Part shown: positions 33,462 to 45,070 of the stretch, in pieces | Layout: every line of letters starts with the position of its first letter | Position numbering within the stretch: the stretch's first letter is position 1 | Assembly: GCA_934555895.1 (NCBI GenBank) | Contig: CAKTFH010000005.1 | Location: 1 to 64,000, forward strand | DNA from: an uncultured Muribaculaceae bacterium | GTDB lineage: Bacteria > Bacteroidota > Bacteroidia > Bacteroidales > Muribaculaceae | DNA length: 64,000 bases | Direction of reading: 5' to 3' | Translations under genes and position numbers: made by a program | The notes under the pieces: model-generated | Seen by the model: the letters and a program-made list of their open reading frames with translations, nothing else | Database searches by the model: none | What the model was told of the DNA's origin: nothing

Positions 33462-35528
33462 TCAGTTTTTGAAATTCTTCTTTATCAGAGCATTAAGCTT
33501 GGCAGGAGTAATATCGACGGGATAATCGGAGAACGGCAGGCGCAACGTGCATCCCGACACATATTCCGAACAGCCATAAGCGGTATGACCTTTCAAGATA
33601 TGTCCCTTTCCGCAAACCGGGCACTCCACCTGCTCGAGGCGTTTCACCGGCGGACGCCGTTTTTTCGGTGCATCCGATGCTGCGGCCTTTGTCTTGACGG
33701 CTTTGTTGTCTGCAGAAGTGGAATCATCATCGGAAATGACATCGATTTTCTTCATCGAATTGTCGGTTAGCACATTATGCACTATCTCCGAAATCAAAGC
33801 CTTGAGTTCATCGATAAACGCTGTGGCGCTGTAGGTGCCGCGCTCTATCTGGCGCAGCTTGTTCTCCCACAACCCGGTAAGCTTGGCGCTTTTCAGAAGC
33901 TCCTCGTCAATGGTATCGATGAGGTCGATTCCTGCCTGCGTCACCATTATATTCTTACGCTGACGATATATGTAGCGACGCTTCACAAGGGTTTCTATAA
34001 TGGACGCACGGGTCGACGGACGACCTATGCCATTCTCCTTCATGGCCTCGCGGAGCTCTTCGTCATCGATATTTTTGCCGGCTGTCTCCATGGCACGAAG
34101 CAGTGTGGCGTCGGTGTAATATTTTGGCGGCTGTGTGCTCTTCTTCACCACCGACGGCTCGTGAGGCCCGCTCTCACCGACGGTAAACGGAGGCAATATG
34201 CTGTCTTTTTCAGCCTGCGCGTCATCCGCCTGCTGTCCCTTCCCGCCATACACATCGCGCCAGCCGCTTTTGGTGATTACCTTACCCTGCGCCTTAAAGC
34301 TAATGTCGGCAGCAGTACCGAGCACTGTGGTAGCCATAAACTCGCAATCGGGATAGAAGTTGGCGATAAAACGCTGGGCTATGAGATGATACATCAACTT
34401 CTCGTTACCCTGCAGCATATTCGGCGCCTGTCCCGTGGGAATGATGGCGTGGTGGTCGGTAACCTTTGAGTCGTCGAACACCTTTTTGCTCTTGGGCAAC
34501 CGGGACAGCGCAAGAAGAGGGGCCGTGAGAGCGGCATATGGGGTCATGTTGCGCAATATCTCCGGCACCTTGGCATAGATGGCATCGTTGAGATAGGTGG
34601 TGTCGACGCGCGGATAAGTGGTTACTTTTTTCTCATATAGGGTCTGTATAAGCTTAAGCGTCTCGTCGGCCGACCATCCCCACTTCTTATTGCATTCTAC
34701 CTGAAGCGATGTGAGGTCGAAAAGACGCGGAGGAGCCTCCTTACCTTTCTTCTCAGTGACATCGGTAATCACAAAAGGCGCCGCGCCGATGCGTGTCGCA
34801 GCCTCGGCCGCGGTCTCGGCCGATTTGAAACGCCCGGTAGCGGCATTGAAAGTGACGCCTTTATAGAGAGTCTTAAGTTCCCAGAAATCCTCAGGCTTGA
34901 AATCGGCAATCTCACGGTGACGCTGCACAAGCATGGCGAGCGTGGGAGTCTGCACACGGCCTATCGAAAGCACATTACCCGGGCGCGAGTATTTAAGCGT
35001 GTAAAGGCGGGTTGCATTCATGCCGAGAATCCAATCGCCTATGGCACGCGACAGGCCCGACATATACAGATTGTCCTTCTCCGACGACGGCATAAGGTGC
35101 TGAAAGCCGTTTCGAATCGACTGGTCGGTAAGATCGTTTATCCACAGTCTCTTAACCGGACATTTCACTTCGGCCTTCTGCATCACCCACCGCTGGATGA
35201 GCTCACCTTCCTGACCGGCGTCACCACAGTTTATCACCTCGTCGGCATTCGCTACAAGAGTGCGGATGACATTGAACTGCCGCTCATAACTATCTTGAGG
35301 AATGAGCTTGATGCCGAATCTTGGAGGTATCATAGGCAACGACCCGAGCGACCACCGCTTCCACCAGTCAGTGTAATCGGCAGGCTCCTTGAGTGTGCAC
35401 AGATGTCCGAAGGTCCATGTCACCTGATATCCGTTTCCCTCTATATAGCCGGGATGGCGCTGTGTGGCGCCAAGCACTGCGGCAATATCGCGGGCCACAT
35501 CAGGTTTCTCAGTCACGCATACAATCAT
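33462..35528 (-). CDS. topB: DNA topoisomerase III
   Basis: 688 residues from the ATG at 35528; a TTG two codons earlier is less likely. The TOPRIM domain starts 'VTEKPDVARDIAAVLG' and contains 'GDAGQEGELIQRW'. 'SIGRVQTPTLAMLV' and the active-site Tyr in 'TTYPRVDTTYL' are present. The C-terminus carries a zinc ribbon ('CPVCGKGHILKGHTAYGCSE'). Type IA topoisomerases pass single strands and resolve recombination and replication intermediates. It is the chromosomal kind: no mobile-element genes are near. It lies between a secreted-protein gene and the FeoB-associated gene. Confidence 0.95.
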   Translation of the reverse strand: MIVCVTEKPDVARDIAAVLGATQRHPGYIEGNGYQVTWTFGHLCTLKEPADYTDWWKRWSLGSLPMIPPRFGIKLIPQDSYERQFNVIRTLVANADEVINCGDAGQEGELIQRWVMQKAEVKCPVKRLWINDLTDQSIRNGFQHLMPSSEKDNLYMSGLSRAIGDWILGMNATRLYTLKYSRPGNVLSIGRVQTPTLAMLVQRHREIADFKPEDFWELKTLYKGVTFNAATGRFKSAETAAEAATRIGAAPFVITDVTEKKGKEAPPRLFDLTSLQVECNKKWGWSADETLKLIQTLYEKKVTTYPRVDTTYLNDAIYAKVPEILRNMTPYAALTAPLLALSRLPKSKKVFDDSKVTDHHAIIPTGQAPNMLQGNEKLMYHLIAQRFIANFYPDCEFMATTVLGTAADISFKAQGKVITKSGWRDVYGGKGQQADDAQAEKDSILPPFTVGESGPHEPSVVKKSTQPPKYYTDATLLRAMETAGKNIDDEELREAMKENGIGRPSTRASIIETLVKRRYIYRQRKNIMVTQAGIDLIDTIDEELLKSAKLTGLWENKLRQIERGTYSATAFIDELKALISEIVHNVLTDNSMKKIDVISDDDSTSADNKAVKTKAAASDAPKKRRPPVKRLEQVECPVCGKGHILKGHTAYGCSEYVSGCTLRLPFSDYPVDITPAKLNALIKKNFKN

Positions 35529-35558
35529 TCCCAATAAGACGAATCGTATGTTGGTTAG

Positions 35559-35963
35559 TTACTGACGGGCGGGCGAAGTGATATCGCCTTTCACAGTATG
35601 GAATTTGAGAGTGGAATTTTTCGGCAGCTTAGCCTTGAAGGGGAAATCTATCTCCACAGTCACCACACCCTCGTCCTCGAACTGGAAATAGCGCTTGAAA
35701 TCCACGCCATCGATGTCGGTGGCTGGATATATAGCCTTGTTCACCACGAGGTCTACGCTGTCGATGCGGTTCGAAGTGTGGGGAATGCCTATGAGGCACA
35801 CTGTGATGCGTATACCGTCATCGGTCTTGACTGTCTTATCGGGTATGATGTTCATGTCGGCATCAAGCTGGTTCACCTGAGCCACAGCTGGCTGCGACGA
35901 CCACACAAAACCGCCGGCAAGCATTGCGGCAGCAGCTATCCAGAGTGTTTTAAGTGCTTTCAT
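35559..35963 (-). CDS. Secreted protein of unknown function (134 aa)
   Basis: 134 residues with a signal peptide (MKALKTLWIAAAAMLAGG...). The mature part alternates short strands ('GIRITVCLIGIP', 'SVDLVVNKAIYP', 'VVTVEIDFPFKA'), suggesting one beta-sandwich of the periplasm. No Cys lipobox and no family that I recognise. It stands 93 bases after mazG and 30 before topB on the same strand. Confidence 0.7.
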   Translation of the reverse strand: MKALKTLWIAAAAMLAGGFVWSSQPAVAQVNQLDADMNIIPDKTVKTDDGIRITVCLIGIPHTSNRIDSVDLVVNKAIYPATDIDGVDFKRYFQFEDEGVVTVEIDFPFKAKLPKNSTLKFHTVKGDITSPARQ

Positions 35964-36056
35964 TTTTTATCGTTTAAGTTGAACGCGTTACAGATAAGCC
36001 TGTCTTTTGAACAGTTTCTAATATTGAGACTGAACAGGCACACATGGGTTTAACCT

Positions 36057-36866
36057 TCAGTCGGCCGTTTTTGCCTGCTGCCACAGCGCCTCCATCTCGT
36101 CAAGCGACATATCCTTGAGATTGCGCCCCTGCGCACGGGCCTCCGCCTCTATGTGGTTGAAACGCGATATGAATTTCTTGTTAGTGCGTTCAAGCGCATT
36201 GTCGGGATGTATGCCGTAAAGGCGCGCCGCATTGATGAGTGAGAACATAAGGTCGCCCATCTCCTCCTCCATACGCGAACGCACATCGGCGTGAGTGTCG
36301 TCTTTCCCTTTGTAATTCTTGGCTTCTGCGGCAAACTCTCCTATCTCTTCTTTTACCTTTTCCCATACATCGGCAGGCTGTTCCCAGTCAAACCCGGCAT
36401 TGGCAGCCTTCTCCTGAATGCGGTAGGCCTTGATTAATGCGGGCAATGCCGATGGGACACCGGCCAGAATGCTGCGGTTACCGTCTTTCTCTTTAAGTTT
36501 AAGCTGCTCCCAGTTGAGTTCCACCTGATGCGCGTTGTCGGCATCCACTTTGCCATAGACATGCGGATGGCGGTAGATGAGCTTGGTGGCAAGCGCATCG
36601 CACACATCTGCAACATCAAACTTACCCTTCTCCTCACCGATTTTAGAGTAGAAGAACACATGCAGAAGCACATCACCAAGCTCTTTTTTTATTTCGGCAT
36701 CATCATCTTTGATAAGTGCGTCGCAGAGTTCAAATACCTCTTCTATCGTGTTGGCGCGCAGCGAATCGTTGGTCTGCTTCGCATCCCACGGACATTTCAC
36801 CCTCAGGGTGTCGAGCACATCGAGCACCCTCCCGAGGGCTTCAAGTTTTTCCTGACGGCTTTTCAT
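36057..36866 (-). CDS. mazG: Nucleoside triphosphate pyrophosphohydrolase MazG
   Basis: 269 residues with two MazG domains. The first has 'CPWDAKQTNDSLRANTIEEV' and 'EIKKELGDVLLHVFFYSKIG' with the EExxE...ExxD metal ligands; the second has 'EEIGEFAAEAK' and 'RMEEEMGDLMFSLINAARLY'. MazG removes damaged or surplus NTPs and can lower ppGpp indirectly. Length is normal. It starts 20 bases after dsbD. Confidence 0.95.
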   Translation of the reverse strand: MKSRQEKLEALGRVLDVLDTLRVKCPWDAKQTNDSLRANTIEEVFELCDALIKDDDAEIKKELGDVLLHVFFYSKIGEEKGKFDVADVCDALATKLIYRHPHVYGKVDADNAHQVELNWEQLKLKEKDGNRSILAGVPSALPALIKAYRIQEKAANAGFDWEQPADVWEKVKEEIGEFAAEAKNYKGKDDTHADVRSRMEEEMGDLMFSLINAARLYGIHPDNALERTNKKFISRFNHIEAEARAQGRNLKDMSLDEMEALWQQAKTAD

Positions 36867-36886
36867 CGGAATATATTGAATATACG

Positions 36887-38881
36887 TTAGTTTTCTTTAC
36901 TGTATTTTTCAAGACCGGCCTGAAGCCATTCCACAAACTTTGTCACATTCTCGTCGTAATAAGCCGGTGCGTTGAGCGCCTGACCTTTATTATCGAGCAT
37001 CATGTAGTAGGGCTGCGAATTGGCTCCGAATTTCGAGCGCTGCAGATAGCTCCATTTCTCACCCACGGTCTCCAGAGTCATTGTATTGCCGTTCTCAGTC
37101 ACTTTCATAGGTTCGGCCAGCAAAGCCTTGTCGTCAACCATAAGCTTGATGAGCACGAAGTTTTCCTTTATGATGCCGGTCACAACAGGGGTGTCGAACA
37201 CAGCTCCCTCCATCTTACGGCAGTTCACGCAACCATAGCCGGAGAAATCGATAAGCACGGGGCGACCGTTGTCGGCGGCATACTGCATGCCCTTGTCGTA
37301 GTCGTCGAACTCCTCAAACTGACCACCGGCATAAAGGTTGAAATCCTGGGTAAACAGTGGCGGCACAAAAGCGCTCACACCTTTGAGAGGCGCTCCCCAC
37401 AGACCGGGAACAAGATAAAGCGCGAACGAAAGCGATGCCAGCGAAAGGAAGAACCGCGGTATCGACACATGGTCGAGCGGAGCATCGTGGCTGAAACGCA
37501 GTTTGCCAAGGAGATAGAATCCGAGCATAGCGAAGATCACCACCCACAGACATATGAACACTTCGCGGTCGAGCAGACCCCAGCCATAGGCTAGGTCGGC
37601 TACAGAAAGGAATTTGAGCGAAAGGGCCAGCTCAAGAAATCCGAGCACCACTTTCACCGAGTTCATCCAGCCTCCCGAGCGTGGGGCCTGTTTGAGCCAC
37701 GACGGGAAGATGGCGAAGAGTGTGAACGGCAGAGCCAGCGCCACGGCGAAACCAGCCATGCCGGCGGCCGGACCTGCGAAATTGCCCATGCTCGCTGCCT
37801 CTACAAGAAGTGTACCTATGATAGGTCCTGTGCAGGAGAACGATACCAGCACCAGAGTGAACGCCATGAAGAAGATGCTGAGAAGACCGGTGGCTCGCTC
37901 GGCACGCGCATCAGCACCGTTGCGCCAGCGCTCGGGCAACTGTATGTCGAAACCTCCGAAGAAGCTGACTGCGAACAGCACAAGTAGCAGGAAGAAAGCG
38001 AGGTTGAACCACGCATTTGTTGAGAGTTCATTAAGCTTGCTTGCTCCGAATACTCCGGTAATCACCAGACCCAGCGAAAGATATATGACGATGATGCTGA
38101 GACCGTAGACGGCTGCATCGCCTATCTGCTTACGGCGGTTGCCGCCTTTTTTAAGGAAAAAGCTCACCGTCATCGGTATCATCGGCCACACACAAGGTGT
38201 GAGCAATGCCAGCAGACCGCCACCGAAACCCCAGATGAATATCAGCCACAGCGGGCTGTCAGTCACATTGGAAGGGTCATCTTCCGCTGCTGTGATTTCT
38301 ACCGGTGTCCACCACTGCGAGGAGTCGGCGGCCACATGCACAGCCTTCGGCTCCGGCTCAGCGACCGGCTGCTCTTCCTCGGGTTCAGCCGCAACGACAG
38401 CCTCCTGCTCGCCTGTGCCGATGGTCACGCTGAACGGCACTTTCTGGGGAGCTATGCACGACTCGTCGTTGCATCCCTGGAAACGAATCACTCCACTGAG
38501 TGTATGCTTTTTGCCGTCGGATATCTTAAAATTGCGTGTGAACACCACATCGTTCTCCCACCAGGAGAGTTTCAGCTCGAAAATAGGGTCGAATTTTTCA
38601 ATCGGAGCCCTGGAGCTTGTAATCTCGCCTGCAGCCTCTACCCCTTCCGGGATGTCGAATGTCACCGAAGTAGAGTTGGGACCGCCCTCCGGCAGGTCGA
38701 AACCGTAAAGATGCCAGCCGGCATCGATTTTTACCGCGAATTTCACCGTGGCTTCTGTGGCCGAGTTGTCGGCCACAGATGTATGCCAGACTATTGGTGT
38801 CAGTTCCTGTGCTGTTGAAGCGAATGCCGCCACAAGCGTCACAAGAAGCATTGCGATGGCTTTTCTGCAGAGATGTTTCAT
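36887..38881 (-). CDS. dsbD: Thiol:disulfide interchange protein DsbD
   Basis: 664 residues with all three DsbD parts. A signal peptide leads to the periplasmic alpha domain with C137 and C142 ('FQGCNDESCIAP'). The membrane domain has eight or so helices with its Cys pair in 'LLTPCVWPMIP' and 'SFSCTGPIIG'. The thioredoxin-like gamma domain carries 'GYGCVNCRKME'. DsbD moves electrons from cytoplasmic thioredoxin to periplasmic proteins. Between alpha and membrane domains is an acidic Glu/Pro/Val-rich linker. It is first of a likely operon with mazG and topB. Confidence 0.94.
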   Translation of the reverse strand: MKHLCRKAIAMLLVTLVAAFASTAQELTPIVWHTSVADNSATEATVKFAVKIDAGWHLYGFDLPEGGPNSTSVTFDIPEGVEAAGEITSSRAPIEKFDPIFELKLSWWENDVVFTRNFKISDGKKHTLSGVIRFQGCNDESCIAPQKVPFSVTIGTGEQEAVVAAEPEEEQPVAEPEPKAVHVAADSSQWWTPVEITAAEDDPSNVTDSPLWLIFIWGFGGGLLALLTPCVWPMIPMTVSFFLKKGGNRRKQIGDAAVYGLSIIVIYLSLGLVITGVFGASKLNELSTNAWFNLAFFLLLVLFAVSFFGGFDIQLPERWRNGADARAERATGLLSIFFMAFTLVLVSFSCTGPIIGTLLVEAASMGNFAGPAAGMAGFAVALALPFTLFAIFPSWLKQAPRSGGWMNSVKVVLGFLELALSLKFLSVADLAYGWGLLDREVFICLWVVIFAMLGFYLLGKLRFSHDAPLDHVSIPRFFLSLASLSFALYLVPGLWGAPLKGVSAFVPPLFTQDFNLYAGGQFEEFDDYDKGMQYAADNGRPVLIDFSGYGCVNCRKMEGAVFDTPVVTGIIKENFVLIKLMVDDKALLAEPMKVTENGNTMTLETVGEKWSYLQRSKFGANSQPYYMMLDNKGQALNAPAYYDENVTKFVEWLQAGLEKYSKEN

Positions 38882-38915
38882 CTGTTCTGAAGGTTATTCT
38901 ATCGTATTTAAGGGG

Positions 38916-38923
38916 CAAATTTA
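38916..38923 (-). promoter_or_regulatory. -7 promoter element of dsbD
   Basis: On the minus strand TAAATTTG matches TAnnTTTG, 34 bases before the dsbD start. No clear TTG at -33. Confidence 0.55.
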
Positions 38924-39018
38924 GCCATTTTTTTCGAGTAATGCACCATCGGTCGCACCCTTATTTATACAACTTGAAAAAGTGTTCGGAATATGCACGG
39001 TTTCTAAGCCAAAGTTTG

Positions 39019-39026
39019 TAACTTTG
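39019..39026 (+). promoter_or_regulatory. -7 promoter element of the dCMP deaminase-ctpA-fau unit
   Basis: TAACTTTG is a perfect match, 24 bases before the ATG at 39051, back to back with the dsbD promoter. Confidence 0.6.
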
Positions 39027-39050
39027 CAGACTTAAAAACAAAGCATAGAA

Positions 39051-39518
39051 ATGAACTCAGAAACATACGGGAGCGACGCGAAAGACGCCAAACGCGACGC
39101 CGTGGACCGACGCTACCTCCGCATGGCCCGCATATGGGCGGAGAATTCCTACTGCGAGCGACGCAAGGTCGGCGCTATCATGGTGAAGAACTCCATGATA
39201 ATCTCCGACGGCTTCAACGGCACGCCCTCCGGCTTCGAGAATGTGTGCGAAGACGAGTCGGGCGTCACAAAGCCATATGTGCTCCACGCCGAAGCCAACG
39301 CCATCACCAAAGTGGCCCGCAGCAACAACTCTTCTAACGGCGCCACGCTTTACATCACGGCATCGCCATGCATGGAGTGCGCCAAGCTCATCATTCAGGC
39401 AGGGATAGCCAGAGTGGTGTTCAACGAGATTTACCGCATCACCGACGGCATTGACCTTTTGCGCCGAGCCGGTGTGGAATGCGTGCATATCCCCGACCTC
39501 GACAACAATACGAAATAA
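39051..39518 (+). CDS. Deoxycytidylate (dCMP) deaminase
   Basis: 155 residues. The zinc site is HAEANA (His and the catalytic Glu) and 'TASPCMECAKLII' (two Cys). 'RRKVGAIMVKNSMIISDGFN' and 'GTPSG' fit dCMP deaminase/ComEB. The enzyme converts dCMP to dUMP, the substrate of thymidylate synthase. It heads a unit with ctpA (24 bases on) and 5-FTHF cyclo-ligase; the latter also belongs to folate-dependent one-carbon metabolism. Confidence 0.93.
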   Translation: MNSETYGSDAKDAKRDAVDRRYLRMARIWAENSYCERRKVGAIMVKNSMIISDGFNGTPSGFENVCEDESGVTKPYVLHAEANAITKVARSNNSSNGATLYITASPCMECAKLIIQAGIARVVFNEIYRITDGIDLLRRAGVECVHIPDLDNNTK

Positions 39519-39542
39519 TTTCGACCATAAAATCAGCTACAG

Positions 39543-41195
39543 GTGAAGAAAACATCTACTTGGGTGCCGCTGATAGTAGCCGTGACATTTATCGCGGGAG
39601 TGCTCACATCCGACTTTATCCGCCAGGGAAACGGAGCCGGCACCGCCACCCAAAAGAAATTTCAGACTATTCTGAATCTCATACGCAACGATTATGTGGA
39701 TGAGGTAAACCTCGACAGCCTGCTTGAAAACAGCATCCCCGGACTGCTCGAAAACCTTGACCCGCACTCGGCCTATATCCCGGCGGCAGACCTCCGCTCG
39801 GTCAACGAAGAGCTCGAAGGCTCATTCTGCGGCATAGGCGTACAGTTCATGCTCAACAACGACACCATCACCGTGGTGGAGGTAGTGTCGGGAGGCCCCT
39901 CGGAAAAAATCGGCATGAAAGCAGGCGACCGCATAGTGAAAGTCGATGGCGAAGATGTGGCCGGAGTAGGCATAACCAACGAGCAGGTGCTCCGCAAGCT
40001 CCGCGGCGAATGCGGTACCCCCGTCACCCTCACAGTGCGACGAAGCGGAGCTCGTAAACCGCTAACCATGGAAGTGATACGTGGCGAACTCCCCAACACC
40101 TCGGTCGATGCATCTTACATGCTCTCCGACAGCATCGGCTATGTGAGGGTCAACAAGTTCGGACGCACCACCTACGACGATTTCTATCAGGCACTCAACG
40201 AGCTGCAACGCGAAGGCGCAAAGGATTACGTGATTGACCTCCGAGGCAATTCGGGCGGCTTCATGGAGATAGCCTTCCTCATGGCCAACGAGTTCCTCGA
40301 GCGTGGGCAGCTCATAGCATCCACTAAGGGACGCGAATATTATTCCACATCCGGCGTGAAAGCCGACGGCAACGGCAACTTCAAGGAGAGCCGTCTGGTG
40401 GTGCTCATCGATGAATTCTCGGCCTCTTCGTCAGAGATTTTCGCAGGTGCCCTACAGGACAACGACCGTGCGCTCATAGTCGGCCGCCGATCGTTCGGCA
40501 AAGGTCTCATCCAGCGCCAGGCAGTACTCCCCGACAGCAGCGCCATACGCCTTACCATAGGCCGATATTACACCCCCTCGGGCCGCTGCATACAGAAAGA
40601 CTACTCCAACCTCTCGCTCTACGACCACGACATCCTCGACCGCTACAACCGCGGCGAGATGTTCAGCGAGGACTCCATTAAGCTTGACCGCAGCCTCGTG
40701 TTCAACACCGCCAACGGCCGCAAGGTGTATGGCGGAGGCGGCATCATGCCCGACATCTTCGTGCCCAACGACACATCCGGCATCACCTCCTACTACCTCA
40801 ACGTGGCCAACGCAGGCCTGCTGCAGAAATTCGCCTTCGACTATGTCGACTCCAACCGCGATAAGCTCGAGGAAGCCAAGGATGTGGAACAGCTTACCAA
40901 ACTGCTTCCCGCCGATGACCGCCTGTTGCGGCAATTCGTAAACTTCGCGGCACGCAACGGCATCCAGCCGCGATGGTATTATATCAACATTTCCCATAAC
41001 TTGATTGTTAATCAACTGAAAGCCCTCATCGCACGCGATGTACTCGGATATAATGCTTATTTCAGCATAATCAACCGTTCCGATTCCAATGTGTTGCGTG
41101 CGGTGGAGGAAATTAAAAACGGAGGCGCGGAAATCCCCATAACGAACGACCGCAATGCCGATACCGCGGAAAAAACCGGCAAGCCGGCATCCTGA
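39543..41195 (+). CDS. C-terminal processing peptidase (S41, CtpA/Prc-like)
   Basis: 550 residues starting at GTG 39543; this start gives a neat signal anchor (KKTSTWVPLIVAVTFIAGVL) and no ATG is available nearby. The PDZ domain is around 85-175 ('GIGVQFMLNNDTITVVEVVS'). The catalytic Ser is in 'DEFSASSSEIFAGAL' and Lys in 'RSFGKGLIQ'. 'DLRGNSGGFMEIAF' is also typical. It is a periplasmic protease that trims C-termini. The C-terminal 120 residues lie beyond the peptidase core, as in Bacteroidetes S41 enzymes. Confidence 0.93.
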   Translation: MKKTSTWVPLIVAVTFIAGVLTSDFIRQGNGAGTATQKKFQTILNLIRNDYVDEVNLDSLLENSIPGLLENLDPHSAYIPAADLRSVNEELEGSFCGIGVQFMLNNDTITVVEVVSGGPSEKIGMKAGDRIVKVDGEDVAGVGITNEQVLRKLRGECGTPVTLTVRRSGARKPLTMEVIRGELPNTSVDASYMLSDSIGYVRVNKFGRTTYDDFYQALNELQREGAKDYVIDLRGNSGGFMEIAFLMANEFLERGQLIASTKGREYYSTSGVKADGNGNFKESRLVVLIDEFSASSSEIFAGALQDNDRALIVGRRSFGKGLIQRQAVLPDSSAIRLTIGRYYTPSGRCIQKDYSNLSLYDHDILDRYNRGEMFSEDSIKLDRSLVFNTANGRKVYGGGGIMPDIFVPNDTSGITSYYLNVANAGLLQKFAFDYVDSNRDKLEEAKDVEQLTKLLPADDRLLRQFVNFAARNGIQPRWYYINISHNLIVNQLKALIARDVLGYNAYFSIINRSDSNVLRAVEEIKNGGAEIPITNDRNADTAEKTGKPAS

Positions 41196-41221
41196 ACTTA
41201 GTGCCTGTATAATCAACAACT

Positions 41222-41782
41222 ATGGACAAAGAAGATATAAGAAGTCGCATCAAGGCACGCAAGAGCCTTCTGTCGCAGGCTGAAAAGGCATATGCGGCAA
41301 AAAATGTGTTCGACCGTCTGGAACAGTCGGCGGCATTTCTGCTTGCCGAAAACGTGCTTCTCTATCATTCTCTGCCCGATGAGCTCAGCACCCACGAGTT
41401 TCTGGAGAAATGGGCGGGACGCAAACATTTCTTCCTGCCGAGAGTCAACGGGGTGAACCTTGACATACTCCCCTACGACCGCTCGCACATGGCCATGGGC
41501 GCATTCCACATCGAGGAGCCGCAGGGCGACGACACCACCGACATCTCCACTATCGAGCTTATCATTGTGCCTGGCGTGGCTTTCGACCGGATGGGCAACC
41601 GCGTGGGTCGAGGCAAAGGATATTATGATCGAATGCTCGGCTGCACCAAAGCCACCAAGATAGGCGTAGGCTACGATTTCCAGCTCATAGCCGACGATAT
41701 ACCCTCCGAGCCCCACGATGTGAAGGTCGACATTGTGATTACCGACCGTCGCAGGCTGGTGATTCACCACCGCAAGCGCTGA
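41222..41782 (+). CDS. 5-formyltetrahydrofolate cyclo-ligase
   Basis: 186 residues. 'LPDELSTHEFLEKWAGRKHF', 'MGAFHIEEPQG' and the signature 'VPGVAFDRMGNRVGRGKGYY' followed by 'DRML' identify the family. It turns 5-formyl-THF into 5,10-methenyl-THF with ATP. It follows ctpA by 26 bases. Length is normal for the family. Confidence 0.95.
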   Translation: MDKEDIRSRIKARKSLLSQAEKAYAAKNVFDRLEQSAAFLLAENVLLYHSLPDELSTHEFLEKWAGRKHFFLPRVNGVNLDILPYDRSHMAMGAFHIEEPQGDDTTDISTIELIIVPGVAFDRMGNRVGRGKGYYDRMLGCTKATKIGVGYDFQLIADDIPSEPHDVKVDIVITDRRRLVIHHRKR

Positions 41783-41863
41783 CCCCGTGTCAGCACTTCG
41801 GCACATGTGTGCATCTCACTCCTGAAAAGCGATATTTGAAAACTTACATTATCATTTTTGCTT

Positions 41864-43867
<2,004 letters not shown>

Positions 43868-43906
43868 TCACTGCAAAATAAAACAATTACAAACACTCAA
43901 AGGACA

Positions 43907-45061
43907 ATGAAGTTAGAAGAAAGAATACGCCGGCAGCTTCAACAGCTGCACGAGGAGGGCAACTACAGAGAGATACCCTCTGTGACTCCTCTCACCATAA
44001 CCGACTACTCGACCAACGACTACATGGGTCTGGCTGCCGACCCGGGGCTTCAGCAGCAGTTTTTCGCCGACTCTGTATCGGCAACAGTGCCCATGACATC
44101 GTCGGCATCGCGCCTGCTGGCTCCCCGACAGATAGAATATACCAACCTCGAGGTGTTTCTCAGCCTTCTGTATAAGAAACAGAGAGGCACCGACACCGCC
44201 GCTCTGCTTTTCAACAGCGGGTATCATGCCAATACAGGCCTGATTTCGGCCATTGCCGACCGCGATACTATCATTGTGGCCGATAAACTGGTTCATGCAA
44301 GCATCATCGACGGAATCGTACTCTCACGTGCGCCATTCATGCGGTTCCGCCACAACGACTTCGACCAGCTCGAGCAGATTGTCAAGTCTAAAGGCGATAA
44401 ATACAAAAATGTGCTCGTGGTGGTGGAAAGCGTCTACAGCATGGACGGCGACCGAGCCGACATCGAGCGTCTGATTCAGCTCAAGCGCAAGCACGACAAT
44501 GTGGTGCTTTATGTCGACGAGGCTCATGCCTTCGGTGTGCTTGGCCCACGTGGCCTGGGCCTGTCGGCGGCAAGCTCCGCTCCCGGCGAAGTGGATATAA
44601 TTGTAGGAACCTTCGGAAAGGCAGCGGCATCGATGGGTGCTTTCGCCATCACGTCGCTCGACATGCACGATTATCTGGTAAACACCTCGCGCAGTTTCAT
44701 TTTCTCCACCGCCATTCCGCCAATGAGTGCCGCATGGACACGTTTCACCGTCGGTCAGCTGATACAGAAAGACAACCGCCGGCAGCACCTGGAGCGTCTC
44801 GGCGCACAGCTGAGCACCGTACTCTCGAAATACACGCCGCATGCCACGCAGCCGTCGCACATACAGCCGCTCATAGTGGGCGACCCTAAGAAAGCCGTGG
44901 AGCTTTCCAGGCAGTTACTCTCACGCTACGGTATCAAGGCACTTCCCATACGTAAGCCCACAGTGCCGGCCGGCACCGAGCGGCTGCGCTTCTCGCTTTC
45001 GTCAGCCATGATGCCTCGCGACATTGAAGCACTCGACAACGCTCTGAGCGACCTCATATGA
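43907..45061 (+). CDS. bioF: 8-amino-7-oxononanoate synthase
   Basis: 384 residues of the alpha-oxoamine synthase family. 'TSSASRLLAPRQIEYTNLEV', 'ALLFNSGYHANTGLISA', 'YVDEAHAFGVLGPRGLG' and the PLP-binding Lys in 'VGTFGKAAASMGAF' are present. Closely related KBL and SPT enzymes exist, but the next two genes (bioG-bioC and bioD) settle biotin synthesis. It joins pimeloyl-ACP and alanine. It starts 39 bases after the ABC-F gene, with 9 bases to the next gene. Confidence 0.95.
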   Translation: MKLEERIRRQLQQLHEEGNYREIPSVTPLTITDYSTNDYMGLAADPGLQQQFFADSVSATVPMTSSASRLLAPRQIEYTNLEVFLSLLYKKQRGTDTAALLFNSGYHANTGLISAIADRDTIIVADKLVHASIIDGIVLSRAPFMRFRHNDFDQLEQIVKSKGDKYKNVLVVVESVYSMDGDRADIERLIQLKRKHDNVVLYVDEAHAFGVLGPRGLGLSAASSAPGEVDIIVGTFGKAAASMGAFAITSLDMHDYLVNTSRSFIFSTAIPPMSAAWTRFTVGQLIQKDNRRQHLERLGAQLSTVLSKYTPHATQPSHIQPLIVGDPKKAVELSRQLLSRYGIKALPIRKPTVPAGTERLRFSLSSAMMPRDIEALDNALSDLI

Positions 45062-45070
45062 GATTTTTAA

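Noticed and set aside
33462..35528. Topoisomerase III as sign of a conjugative element
   Set aside because: topB genes often ride on such elements, but neighbours here are housekeeping and no transfer or integrase genes are present.
40452..41219. A 255-codon minus-strand frame opposite ctpA
   Set aside because: Antisense shadow of the peptidase gene; composition is artificial (Val, Ala, Glu, Gly).
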